Assembly: GCA_015486505.1 (NCBI GenBank)
Contig: WFRP01000232.1
Location: forward strand, 1 to 24,789
Length of the DNA: 24,789 nucleotides
Reading direction: 5' to 3'
DNA from: Pseudomonadota bacterium
Lineage (GTDB): Bacteria; Desulfobacterota; Anaeroferrophillalia; Anaeroferrophillales; Tharpellaceae
Shown here piece after piece: positions 1 through 7,592 of the stretch. A program made the translations under genes and the position numbers. Under the pieces are notes generated by a model. That model was given only the letters and a program-made list of their open reading frames with translations. It had not been told where the DNA came from and ran no database searches. Position 1 is the first letter of the stretch, and every line of letters begins with the position of its first letter.

Positions 1-193
1 TCTGATAAGAGCACTTATTTGCGGGCCGCAAGGCCCTGTTTGGGTTGCGGGATTTGTTCCCGCATTAGTACCTTACAGGTTATTTTCTGCACCAAAAAAC
101 AAGATTTAATAATCAGAAAATGTTCTGATAAGAGTACTTATTTGCGGGCCGCAGGGCTCCGTTTGGGTTGCGGGAGTCTGTTCCCGCATTAGT
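1..193 (+). repeat. Family 1 repeat, locus 1 (A unit cut by window edge, then A unit)
   Basis: Two head-to-tail short-form (A) units: 1-69 (left part missing) and 65-193, sharing TTAGT at 65-69. The complete unit runs TTAGTACC, then ACCTtacAGGT, TCAGAAaatgTTCTGA, ATAAGagtaCTTAT, a GGGCC/GGCCC hairpin and a GCGGGA/TCCCGC-type hairpin, and ends GCATTAGT. These inverted repeats are visible directly. No coding sense is seen in them. Function is unknown; the structure resembles REP/BIME-type palindromic repeats, but I do not recognise the family. Confidence 0.9.
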
Positions 194-339
194 TCCTCTC
201 ACGTTACTTGTATATATGGTCTGGGATGCTTTTTACGAACCCGCCGCAGGCACAAACCATCATTGAATTTTACCCGACTAATCCCCTATCATACTTGAAT
301 CGACATTTCAACAAATTTTTCGTCTTTTTGCACCGTTTT

Positions 340-483
340 GCGGAAGCGAACGAGAGCCCACAGGCACTTACAACCGTCTGGTAAGTGAGTTTTACGGTGT
401 GGACGAAGTGGCTGGAAAAACAGAAATCTTAACGCCTGGCGGAGAAAAGCCGCACCTGACCCCGGATTTGACTGAATAGTCAC
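340..483 (-). repeat. Family 2 element, partial copy with uninterrupted (empty) site
   Basis: Read on the minus strand this begins GTGACTATTCAGTCAAATCC and continues GGGGTC, GCGGCTTTTCTCCGC, CAGGCGTTAAGATTTCTG and ends near GGGCTCTCGTTCGCT. It aligns with the outer parts of the element at 16182-16639 but lacks the 196-bp insertion found there. The join falls at 436-439 (CCAG on the minus strand). It starts about 18 bases beyond the typA stop codon and fills most of the gap between locus 1 and typA. An overlapping 64-codon open frame (289-483) has no recognisable product and I treat it as non-coding. Confidence 0.8.
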
Positions 484-501
484 AACAAATCCCTGTCACC
501 C

Positions 502-2325
502 TTAACGAGCAGCGCGGCCGGCGCGTTTGCGGTCAACCTCCTTGAGCAGTCTTTTGCGCAGGCGGATACTTTCGGGCGTAACTTCCACCAGTTCATCATC
601 ATTGACAAATTCAAGCGCCTGTTCCAGCGAGAAGACAATCGGCGGCGTCAGGATAACATTTTCATCGGTACCGGCGGCCCGCATATTGGTCAATTGCTTG
701 CCTTTGGTCGGATTAACCGCCAGGTCATTACCCCGTTTATGAATCCCGATAATCTGACCTTCATAGACTTTGACATTGGCGCCAATCATAAGACTCCCGC
801 GCTCCTGCAGATTAAACAGGGCAAAAGCCAAAACCTTACCCGACACCATCGAGACGAGAACCCCGTTCTGACGTACCCCGAACTCACCGGCGATAACCGG
901 GGCGTAATGATCAAAAATATGATTCATTATCCCGCTGCCGGAGGTCAAAGTCAGAAACTGCGAGCGGAAACCGATAAGGCCCCGCGAGGGAATGACAAAA
1001 TCAAGCCGCACCCGGCCTTTACCGTCGGGTCTGATATTGGTAAGCTCCGCCTTACGCAGGCCCAGAGCTTCCATGACCCCGCCCTGATGCTCATCTTCGC
1101 AGTCGATAACCAGAATCTCAAAAGGCTCCTGTTTAATCCCGTCGCTCTCACGGATAATCACCTCCGGACGGGAGACCCCCATCTCATAACCTTCCCGGCG
1201 CATCTTTTCGATCAGAACCGAAAGATGGAGTTCACCGCGGCCGGAAACGACAAAGCGGTCGGAACTGCTGCCGGCCTCAACCTGTAAAGCGACATCGTGA
1301 ATCAGTTCATGCTCCAGGCGGTCTTTAAGGTTACGACTGGTGACATATTTTCCTTCAAGACCGGCAAAAGGCGAGTCGTTAACCTGAATCGTCATACTTA
1401 CCGTGGGCTCATCAACCGTCAGCGGCGGCAGGGCTTCAGGTTTGTCCGGGGCACATATCGTCGCGGAGATCTTCAAATCGGCAATCCCGCAGATACTGAC
1501 GATATCACCGGCTGAAGCCTCCTGAATCTCACTGCGTTCAAGCCCTAAATGGCCCATAACCGACATAATTTTACCGGGCCGCCGCGCGCCTTTTCGATCA
1601 ATAACCACAACCGGCATCTGCGGCCTGACCCGGCCGCGCTGAATCCGGCCAAGCCCGATAACCCCGACATAGCTACTGTAATCAAGCGCGCAGACCTGCA
1701 TCTGAAAAGGGCCGTCAGAATCGACTTCTGGGGCTTTGACCTGATCGAGAATAAGTTGCAAAAGCGGTGTCATATCATTACCGATCGCATCCATCTCCAG
1801 ACCGGCAACCCCGTCAATCGCGGAGGCGTAAACCACGGGAAAATCAAGCTGTTCGTCATTGGCGCCGAGGCGGCCGAAGAGATCGAAAACCTGATCCACC
1901 ACCCATTCCGGCCGCGCCTGCGGGCGGTCGATTTTGTTAACCACCAGAATCGGATTAAGCCCCGCCTTAAAAGCCTTCTGCGTGACAAAGCGGGTCTGGG
2001 GCATCGGCCCCTCAACCGCGTCGACCAGCAGCAGCACCGAATCAACCATCGATAAAATCCGTTCAACTTCGCCGCCGAAATCAGCATGACCCGGGGTATC
2101 AACAATATTAATTCGATAATCGTGCCAGTCAATCGCCGTATTTTTAGCGAGGATGGTTATGCCCCGCTCCCGCTCCTGATCGTTGGAATCCATAATCCGC
2201 TCTTTGCCGCTATCCCGCCGGCCCAAAGTGCCGGACTGCTGCAGAAGACAATCGACCAAAGTGGTTTTGCCGTGATCGACATGAGCGATAATCGCGATAT
2301 TTCTAAGTTTTCTCGGTTTACTCAA
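502..2325 (-). CDS. typA: Ribosome-associated translational GTPase TypA/BipA
   Basis: TypA/BipA is a cytosolic GTPase of the EF-G family that binds ribosomes and helps 50S assembly and growth under stress. The G1 motif AHVDHGKT is at residues 14-21, followed by DTPGH and NKID, then EF-G-like domains and the TypA C-terminal domain ending in a basic tail. The open frame extends upstream to a TTG at 2406 inside the repeat, but I place the start at TTG 2325. It gives a 607-aa protein, the usual TypA length, begins just before the conserved RNIAIIAHVDHGKT, and has TAAGG about 8 bases upstream. An in-frame GTG at codon 9 of the long form is the alternative. It is the last gene of the leftward block, separated from the PTS IID gene by a repeat pair. 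Identity is certain; the start is probable. Confidence 0.96.
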   Translation of the reverse strand: MSKPRKLRNIAIIAHVDHGKTTLVDCLLQQSGTLGRRDSGKERIMDSNDQERERGITILAKNTAIDWHDYRINIVDTPGHADFGGEVERILSMVDSVLLLVDAVEGPMPQTRFVTQKAFKAGLNPILVVNKIDRPQARPEWVVDQVFDLFGRLGANDEQLDFPVVYASAIDGVAGLEMDAIGNDMTPLLQLILDQVKAPEVDSDGPFQMQVCALDYSSYVGVIGLGRIQRGRVRPQMPVVVIDRKGARRPGKIMSVMGHLGLERSEIQEASAGDIVSICGIADLKISATICAPDKPEALPPLTVDEPTVSMTIQVNDSPFAGLEGKYVTSRNLKDRLEHELIHDVALQVEAGSSSDRFVVSGRGELHLSVLIEKMRREGYEMGVSRPEVIIRESDGIKQEPFEILVIDCEDEHQGGVMEALGLRKAELTNIRPDGKGRVRLDFVIPSRGLIGFRSQFLTLTSGSGIMNHIFDHYAPVIAGEFGVRQNGVLVSMVSGKVLAFALFNLQERGSLMIGANVKVYEGQIIGIHKRGNDLAVNPTKGKQLTNMRAAGTDENVILTPPIVFSLEQALEFVNDDELVEVTPESIRLRKRLLKEVDRKRAGRAAR

Positions 2326-2380
2326 AGTCTTAACCTTACCATTTGATGGTTTTTCAAAAAAAGTTACAAATTCATTTAAC

Positions 2381-2658
2381 ACTAATGCGGGAACAAACTC
2401 CCGCAACCTAAAAGAAAGTTTTTGGCCCGTACCCGGGGGGTACTTCCTCTGGTCGCAAATAAGTACTCTTATCAGAACATTTTCTGATTATTAAATCTTG
2501 TTTTTTGGTGCAGAAAATAACCTGTAAGGTACTAATGCGGGAACAACTCCCGCAACCCAAACAGGGCTTTTCAGCCCGCAAATAAGTACTCTTATCAGAA
2601 CATTTTCCGATTATTAAATCTTGTTTTTTTGTACAGAAAATAACCTGTAAGGTACTAA
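2381..2658 (-). repeat. Family 1 repeat, locus 2 (A-B pair)
   Basis: Minus-oriented pair: A unit 2531-2658 and B unit 2381-2535, sharing TTAGT (ACTAA on the plus strand, 2531-2535). The B unit replaces the short GGGCC hairpin with a longer core: GCGACCAGAGGAAGTACCCC, then GGGTACGGGCC, then ACTTTCTTTT. The outer TTAGT of the A unit supplies the TAG stop of the upstream PTS IID gene (2655-2657). The pair fills nearly all the space between IID and typA, so any read-through transcript would carry it. Confidence 0.92.
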
Positions 2659-3365
2659 ACAGGTTCGTCCGCTTGTTTATGAAAAGAGTTTCCGGCAGCG
2701 CTTTGCTTACGCCACCAGAGACCGGCCACTAACAGTAAAACCAACAGATGAGCCAGATTACCGCCCAGTTCTCTTTGCAGGTCGAAATAATCCACCAGCA
2801 GAAAAGTCGTGACTGCCAGTGATGCGGTGGTAATATAACCCATAATATTCCGCAACCGCGGCAAATGCCAGCCGTCAATCTTTTCCAAGACTCCGATGCC
2901 CCGGTGCAGAGCCCAAAAATAGACGACATAACGCACCCCGAAGTGAACCAGATTGTAGAACAGCAGCAGAAAAAACACCGCCGTCAAGCCCGGGTGCCAG
3001 AAAAAAATCATTACGGCAAGGGCCGAGGTCATCGGCTTTAAGCCGTTCCAGAAAAAGTTGTCACCCACGGCCCCGTAAAGACCGGCGAGACCGGAGCTCA
3101 AATAAAGTCCCTGATCACCCATTGCTTCGCTCTGGCTCTCCATATGCACCAGAAAACCGAGAATAGCGGCGGCAAGATAGGGGTTGGTGTTGAAACAACC
3201 CAGATAACAGCGGGTCCGGCGGGTCAATTTTTCCGGATCTTTACCGTAAAGTTTTTCGAGCAGCGGCGCGATCGCGTAAGCCAAACCCAGAGACTGCATC
3301 CGGGTAAAACTCCACGAACACTGCCAGCATAAACTCCGCAAAAAAATTCGGTTTTCCAAACGCAT
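2655..3365 (-). CDS. PTS mannose-family IID component (membrane)
   Basis: IID is one of two membrane subunits of mannose-class phosphotransferase permeases; with IIC it forms the sugar channel. The 236-aa product has the typical N-terminus (RIFLRSL..., SFTRMQSLGLAYAIAPLLEKLYG), the mid-region FFWHPG and several hydrophobic segments, including FFLLLFYNLVHFGVRYVVYF and a C-terminal helix near LAHLLVLLLVAGLWW. AAGG lies about 10 bases before the ATG and partly overlaps the end of the upstream repeat. The stop codon TAG is contributed by the terminal TTAGT of a Family 1 unit. IIC lies upstream but is separated by about 290 bases of repeat, whereas IIC-IIB-IIA-rapZ are nearly fused. Substrate cannot be read from the sequence. 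Confidence 0.9.
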   Translation of the reverse strand: MRLENRIFLRSLCWQCSWSFTRMQSLGLAYAIAPLLEKLYGKDPEKLTRRTRCYLGCFNTNPYLAAAILGFLVHMESQSEAMGDQGLYLSSGLAGLYGAVGDNFFWNGLKPMTSALAVMIFFWHPGLTAVFFLLLFYNLVHFGVRYVVYFWALHRGIGVLEKIDGWHLPRLRNIMGYITTASLAVTTFLLVDYFDLQRELGGNLAHLLVLLLVAGLWWRKQSAAGNSFHKQADEPV

Positions 3366-3377
3366 ATCGCTGAAACC

Positions 3378-3663
3378 TTAATGCGGGAACAAATCCCACA
3401 ACCCAAAAGAAAGTTACCAGCCCGGACCCCAAGGGCACTTCCGCTGGTCGCAAATAAGTACTCTTATCAGAACATTTTCTTGTTTTTACAATTGAAAAAA
3501 GCTGTCGAAAAAAACAAGAAAATAACCTGTAAGGTACTAATGCGGGAACAGATCCCGCAACCCAATCGAGCCTTTTCGGCCCGCAAATAAGTACTCTTAT
3601 CAGAACATTTTCTGACTATTAAATCTTGTTTTTTTGTGCAGAAAATAACCTGTAAGGTACTAA
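3378..3663 (-). repeat. Family 1 repeat, locus 3 (A-B pair with variant cassette)
   Basis: Minus-oriented pair inserted between PTS IIC and IID: A unit 3536-3663, B unit 3378-3540. In the B unit the usual TTAATAATC stretch is replaced by a different segment containing a perfect 14-bp inverted repeat, ATTTTCTTGTTTTT at 3474-3487 against AAAAACAAGAAAAT at 3510-3523. The TTAGT at the right border supplies the IIC stop codon (3660-3662). The left border is slightly degenerate (TTAA instead of CTAA). Confidence 0.92.
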
Positions 3664-4385
3664 AAAAATATCAATAATGTAAGTGCCACCCCGGCAAAAA
3701 CCGCAAGTTGGCGTTTTTGATTCATATTACTGAGCAGGCCGGCAATTCCGAAAACCGGAAACAGAAACAGCAGCCGATCGCTCAGCGGCCTGAGCCAGCC
3801 GGGAACCAGCAGCAACAGCAACGGCACCAGCAGCAGTGAGCTTGTAAGCATCAGCCCTAAGGCCAGAACCGCCGCGCTGTAAAAATTAAAGAGGCCATGC
3901 AGATGATAATTAAGAGCCGACAACTGCGCCCGGGCTAAATTCGGCCGCGCCAGCAGCGCGGTCTCGACCTCATCAACCAGCCGGCCATTTTTTTGCCGGA
4001 CCCAGCTATCGACTCTGCGGGTAAATCCGGCCCAGGGCAAAACCGTCAATAAAACGAGCAGCGCCAGAGTCCCCGCGGGCTGGTTCTGATTCGGCGGCAG
4101 ATTACTCAGAGCGGCCCCGGCCCCGCCCGCGGCCAGAGCCAGCAGGGTATCATCCGTCGGAATGATCGTCCCCACCGGAATTTCACTTAAAAAATAAAGC
4201 TCAAGCGATACGCCGAGCAGGAGCCCGATCTCCCAGTTGCCGGTCAGGGCCCCGGCAAAGGTGGCGGCCGCCAACGGCCGGGAAAACATCGTCTGCAAAA
4301 GTGCCGTGCGATCAAGGGCGCAAAAAGCCCCGAGCAGCGCGACTTTAAGCGTGACCCAGATAAATGCTGAAAAATCCAACCACAT
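3660..4385 (-). CDS. PTS mannose-family IIC component (membrane)
   Basis: IIC is the main sugar-translocating membrane subunit of mannose-class PTS permeases. The 241-aa product is highly hydrophobic. It carries the family-like stretch GLLLGVSLELYFLSEIPVG (about residues 54-72) followed by PTDDTLLALAAG, then further membrane segments including TSSLLLVPLLLLLVPGW. It starts 5 bases after the IIB stop, as expected for a co-translated PTS operon. Its stop codon is TAG within TTTTTTTAGTACC, where TTAGT is the border of the Family 1 repeat, so the repeat sits exactly at the gene end. Length is slightly short for the family (often 250-270 aa), so a small C-terminal change on repeat insertion is possible. 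Confidence 0.88.
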   Translation of the reverse strand: MWLDFSAFIWVTLKVALLGAFCALDRTALLQTMFSRPLAAATFAGALTGNWEIGLLLGVSLELYFLSEIPVGTIIPTDDTLLALAAGGAGAALSNLPPNQNQPAGTLALLVLLTVLPWAGFTRRVDSWVRQKNGRLVDEVETALLARPNLARAQLSALNYHLHGLFNFYSAAVLALGLMLTSSLLLVPLLLLLVPGWLRPLSDRLLFLFPVFGIAGLLSNMNQKRQLAVFAGVALTLLIFF

Positions 4386-4390
4386 ATTTT

Positions 4391-4885
4391 CTACAACAGA
4401 CCTTTGCGCTGCAGCAGCGCGATCAGATCAACCGCCGGGGCACTCGGTATCGGCTGAATTGTAACCCTGACCTCCTGCTTTTGCAACTCGCGTACAGCCT
4501 CAATCTCTTCCTGATCCAGAGAAATTGATTCGGCAACCTGGAGTTTACCGGCGGCGTTACGAATATTACCGACATTCAACTCGACCAAATTAAGACCGTC
4601 GGCCAGAGCCTGAACGACCGCAGCCAGCCCGGCAAAAAGCATAATTGTTAAAAGTCCGGGCCCGGAGCGCTGCTGTTCAACCAGGGCCACCGCCTGACGT
4701 ATCGGCAAAATCTCAACCCGCAGGTTGGCAGGTGCCGCCAAACGCAGAATTTTAGACAGCATTAAGTTCTGCGGCAGTTGATCATCGGCGACAACTATTC
4801 GGGTGGCCCGGGTATGCGGCACCCAGGCGGCTATAATCTGACCATGAATCAGACGATCATCAACCCGAAACAGTGTCGTCATCAT
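4391..4885 (-). CDS. PTS mannose-family IIB component
   Basis: IIB takes phosphate from IIA on a histidine and passes it to the incoming sugar. The 164-aa soluble protein begins FRVDDRLIHGQI, the mannose-class IIB signature, with the phospho-accepting His at residue 14. WVPHTRATRIVVADD follows, as in the family. The start overlaps the end of the IIA gene (4882-4885) by the common ATGA arrangement, implying translational coupling. IIC follows after 5 bases. Sugar specificity is not predictable here. Confidence 0.92.
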   Translation of the reverse strand: MMTTLFRVDDRLIHGQIIAAWVPHTRATRIVVADDQLPQNLMLSKILRLAAPANLRVEILPIRQAVALVEQQRSGPGLLTIMLFAGLAAVVQALADGLNLVELNVGNIRNAAGKLQVAESISLDQEEIEAVRELQKQEVRVTIQPIPSAPAVDLIALLQRKGLL

Positions 4886-5289
4886 AGATCCAGAAACTCA
4901 GCTGCGGTAAAGATATTTTTGCGGCCGTATTCGGTTATATCAGCAGCAATCTCTTTCAAGCTTTTACTTTCATCCTTAATGCCGCCGGCCAGCTTCAGGA
5001 CAATCGGCAGATTGACCCCGGAAACGATCTCAACCTTTTCCGGCTCATAGAGGGCCAGGCTGATATTGGACGGCGTCCCGCCGAACATATCCGTCAGAAT
5101 CAAAACCTGTTTGCCCGCTTTATGAAATCCTTTAATCAACTCCTGCAGATGCCGACGCACAGCCTCAATATCACCGTCTTTGGCGATACTGACCGCAACC
5201 AGATTTTCACTCTGACCGACAATAGTTTCAGCCGTCTCAATCAGGTGATCAGCTAAACTGTGGTGGGTTACAATAATAGTTTTAATCAT
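4882..5289 (-). CDS. PTS mannose-family IIA component
   Basis: IIA receives phosphate from HPr and donates it to IIB. The 135-aa single-domain product matches the mannose IIA fold: IIVTHHSLADHLIETAETIVG at the N-terminus, TDMFGGTPSN around residues 66-75, and ending EFLDL. By alignment with E. coli ManX (GTHGW) the active His is probably residue 9, although residue 10 is also His. Its ATG overlaps the rapZ stop by four bases. Because HPr and EI genes are absent nearby, its phosphate source must be encoded elsewhere. In related gene neighbourhoods such proteins may serve regulation as well as transport; that is inference. Confidence 0.92.
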   Translation of the reverse strand: MIKTIIVTHHSLADHLIETAETIVGQSENLVAVSIAKDGDIEAVRRHLQELIKGFHKAGKQVLILTDMFGGTPSNISLALYEPEKVEIVSGVNLPIVLKLAGGIKDESKSLKEIAADITEYGRKNIFTAAEFLDL

Positions 5290-6164
5290 ATTTCCTTAAC
5301 ATCTCGATGGTTTACCGAAATTTCGTAACCATCATCCTGTAACGAGCCTCTTAAATGGTTAACTATCGCGACGGAACGGTGCCGGCCCCCGGTGCAGCCG
5401 ATAGCCACCGTCAGGTAACTTTTGCCTTCACGCAGATATTCAGGAATCAACATTTTCAACAAAGCGTGAAAACGCTCAACAAATGAACGGCTCACCGGAT
5501 GCCCCAAAACATACTCCCTGACCCCGGCGTCAAAGCCGCTCTGATCCCGTAAGGCCTCGATAAAATAAGGGTTCGGCAGAAAACGGACATCCATAACAAT
5601 ATCGGCCTCCGGCGGCAGGCCGTTGCGAAAACCGAAAGAAAGCAGCGAGATATTAAGCCGCTCCCGGTCGGCATCAACCGTCACAATTTTACGGATATAC
5701 TCTTTAAACTGGTGGATCGTAAAATTACTGCTGTCAATCCGGTAACTGGCTAATGAGCGTACCTCAAGCAAAAGCTCACGCTCGCGGGCGACCGCCCGGG
5801 CCACGGAACCCGAGACGGCAACCGGATGTTTGCGCCGGGTCTCGCTGAAGCGTTTGATCAGGGTTTGATCGTCGGCTTCAAGAAAGATAAGCTCCAGGGT
5901 AACCAGTGATTTTTTGAGTTGGCGATAAAGGTCGGGAAAGTTGCTTAAAAAGCCCTCTTCCCGCAGATCCATAACCAGGGCAATACCCTTTATCGAAGGT
6001 GAGAAATTCCCCGAAAGTTCGATAAATTTAGTTAAAAAAGTAACCGGCAGATTATCGATACAGAAATAACCGATATCCTCCAGCACTTTTAAGGCACTAC
6101 TCTTCCCGGCCCCCGAAAGGCCGGTCACAATCACAACTGAGGTCTGATGCTGACTTACTTTCAC
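5286..6164 (-). CDS. rapZ: RapZ-family nucleotide-binding protein
   Basis: RapZ (YhbJ/YvcJ family) binds nucleotides. In enteric bacteria it is an RNA adapter controlling glmS, and so amino-sugar supply for the envelope; in other phyla its role is less defined. The 292-aa product has the Walker A motif GLSGAGKS (residues 15-22), the family stretch DIGYFCIDNLP, RFSETRRKHP and the C-terminal hallmark GCTGGRHRSVAI. Full length for the family. It begins 14 bases beyond the hprK stop and overlaps IIA at its end, so it sits within the ptsN-hprK-rapZ-PTS unit. Function here is inferred from the family. Confidence 0.95.
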   Translation of the reverse strand: MKVSQHQTSVVIVTGLSGAGKSSALKVLEDIGYFCIDNLPVTFLTKFIELSGNFSPSIKGIALVMDLREEGFLSNFPDLYRQLKKSLVTLELIFLEADDQTLIKRFSETRRKHPVAVSGSVARAVARERELLLEVRSLASYRIDSSNFTIHQFKEYIRKIVTVDADRERLNISLLSFGFRNGLPPEADIVMDVRFLPNPYFIEALRDQSGFDAGVREYVLGHPVSRSFVERFHALLKMLIPEYLREGKSYLTVAIGCTGGRHRSVAIVNHLRGSLQDDGYEISVNHRDVKEI

Positions 6165-6178
6165 CTTTGCCGGCCGCC

Positions 6179-7141
6179 TCAGTTGGAATCGGGGCTTAAA
6201 CGCCGAGCCAGATCATCAAGAAGCTCTGAGCCGGTATTCTTGCCCTGTTTCCGTAAACGAAATGTATGGGCGGCGACCTCAACTATGGTTACCAGATTCC
6301 GCCCCGGATTTACCGGAATTGTCGCTTTCGGAATATTAACCCCCAGTATCGAAAAATTTTCCGTCTCCAGATTTAAGCGTTTACTGCCGTCATATTCATC
6401 CCAGGCGATCAATTCAATCACTAGATCAACCCGCAGGCTTTCCCGCACCGCAGTTACCCCGAAGATATCCTCAATATTGATAATCCCGAGGCCGCGAATC
6501 TCCATATGGAACTTCAGGATCGCGTTAGCTTCACCGACCACCGTTGCCGGCGGCCGGAAACGCATAACCACCACATCATCAGCCACCAGGCGGTGGCCCC
6601 GCTGCAGAAGGTCAAGGGCAACCTCGCTTTTGCCGACCCCGCTTTTACCGATCAGTAGCACTCCGGTACTGTGAATATCAAGGAGCACCCCGTGAATCGT
6701 GGTTTCCGGATTGATGAAATTTTCGAAATAACGATTGACCGCGTCAAAAAAGGCGGAAACCGACAACTGACTCTGGAGCAGCGGAATGGCGTCTGCGCCG
6801 CATTTCTGCAAAAGCTCTCGCGGCGGCTCGCAGGCCCGGGTGGCAATAATGCAGATCGGACGCAGGGAGCATAAATGAGCCACAACTTCAAGTCGGCGCT
6901 CCGCGCTTAAACCGGCAAGGTAAGCCACTTCAGCCGCGCCCATAAGCTGCATGCGCTCCGGCTCAAAGAACTGGTCGAACCCGGCAAATATCAAGCCGTG
7001 CTTCTGAATCCGGTAATTCGTGATCTCACGCCCCAGCGGCACCTCCGGCGACAGCAGACTCAAACGCAATCCCCGGGCTTCATCTTTAAGCAAATCGGCA
7101 ACCGTCAGCCGCAGGGCTTCCGGCGGATCAGGTACTCTCAT
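6179..7141 (-). CDS. hprK: HPr kinase/phosphorylase
   Basis: HprK phosphorylates or dephosphorylates HPr on Ser46, linking carbon status to PTS activity. The 320-aa product has an N-terminal domain (about 1-130), then the catalytic domain with GKSGVGKS (165-172), RGHRLVADDVV and the signature EIRGLGIINI (about 214-223). His150 lies in the position typical before the P-loop. The ATG at 7141 overlaps the ptsN 3' end by 14 bases and its AGGA is unusually close (2 bases), so the exact start is less sure than the identity. Downstream lies rapZ. Confidence 0.96.
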   Translation of the reverse strand: MRVPDPPEALRLTVADLLKDEARGLRLSLLSPEVPLGREITNYRIQKHGLIFAGFDQFFEPERMQLMGAAEVAYLAGLSAERRLEVVAHLCSLRPICIIATRACEPPRELLQKCGADAIPLLQSQLSVSAFFDAVNRYFENFINPETTIHGVLLDIHSTGVLLIGKSGVGKSEVALDLLQRGHRLVADDVVVMRFRPPATVVGEANAILKFHMEIRGLGIINIEDIFGVTAVRESLRVDLVIELIAWDEYDGSKRLNLETENFSILGVNIPKATIPVNPGRNLVTIVEVAAHTFRLRKQGKNTGSELLDDLARRLSPDSN

Positions 7142-7589
7142 CTTCCTGTTTAATCAGATCGTAAAGAGCGTTAGCGTCCGCGGCGGCGAGCAGTTTTTCG
7201 CGAAACTCAGCCTGCTTCAACATCCGGGAGATCCGGGCCAGAATTTTCAAATGGGTCCCGGCGGCATTCTCCGGCGCCAGCAACAGAAATATCAGATGTA
7301 CCGGTTTTCCGTCTACAGCGGCAAATTCCACCCCTTGAGAGCTCCGGGCAAAAAGCACAAGCACCTCTTCAAGGCCGGCCAGTTTCCCATGCGGGATCGC
7401 AATGCCATTACCAATTCCGGTGCTGCCCAAAGCCTCACGTTCCTTGATCACCGTCAGGACCTCAGCACTTTCAAGCCCGGAAACCACCGCGGCCACCTGC
7501 TCCGCAAGCTGCCGCAGAGCTTCATCTTTTGCGCTCGCCGTAAGCTCGGCAAGCATCAGTTCAGGGGTCAGATAGTCAGTTATTTTCAT
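7128..7589 (-). CDS. ptsN: Nitrogen-PTS EIIA protein PtsN
   Basis: PtsN is the terminal phosphate acceptor of the nitrogen-related PTS and regulates potassium transport, nitrogen and sigma-54-linked processes in proteobacteria. The 153-aa product starts MKITDYLTPELM and has GIGNGIAIPHGK, with the phospho-His at residue 67. Full length for an EIIA-Ntr/fructose-type domain. It begins 3 bases after the hpf stop and overlaps hprK. The rpoN-hpf-ptsN order is a conserved arrangement. An upstream EI-Ntr or EI partner is not in this window. Confidence 0.95.
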   Translation of the reverse strand: MKITDYLTPELMLAELTASAKDEALRQLAEQVAAVVSGLESAEVLTVIKEREALGSTGIGNGIAIPHGKLAGLEEVLVLFARSSQGVEFAAVDGKPVHLIFLLLAPENAAGTHLKILARISRMLKQAEFREKLLAAADANALYDLIKQEDEST

Positions 7590-7592
7590 AAT

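Noticed and set aside
1..193. Possible CRISPR array from tandem repeats
   Set aside because: Tandem units are 115-163 bases and join directly at TTAGT with no unique spacers; no cas gene is present.
289..483. 64-codon minus-strand open frame
   Set aside because: It overlaps the Family 2 element, has low-complexity basic composition and no ribosome-binding site.
694..1287. Long plus-strand open frame inside typA
   Set aside because: It is antisense to a certain gene in a GC-rich frame, with no recognisable motifs and no start context.
2326..2406. 27-residue N-terminal extension of TypA starting at TTG in the repeat
   Set aside because: The extension is repeat-encoded and beyond the family's normal N-terminus; TTG at 2325 has a proper ribosome-binding site and gives 607 aa.
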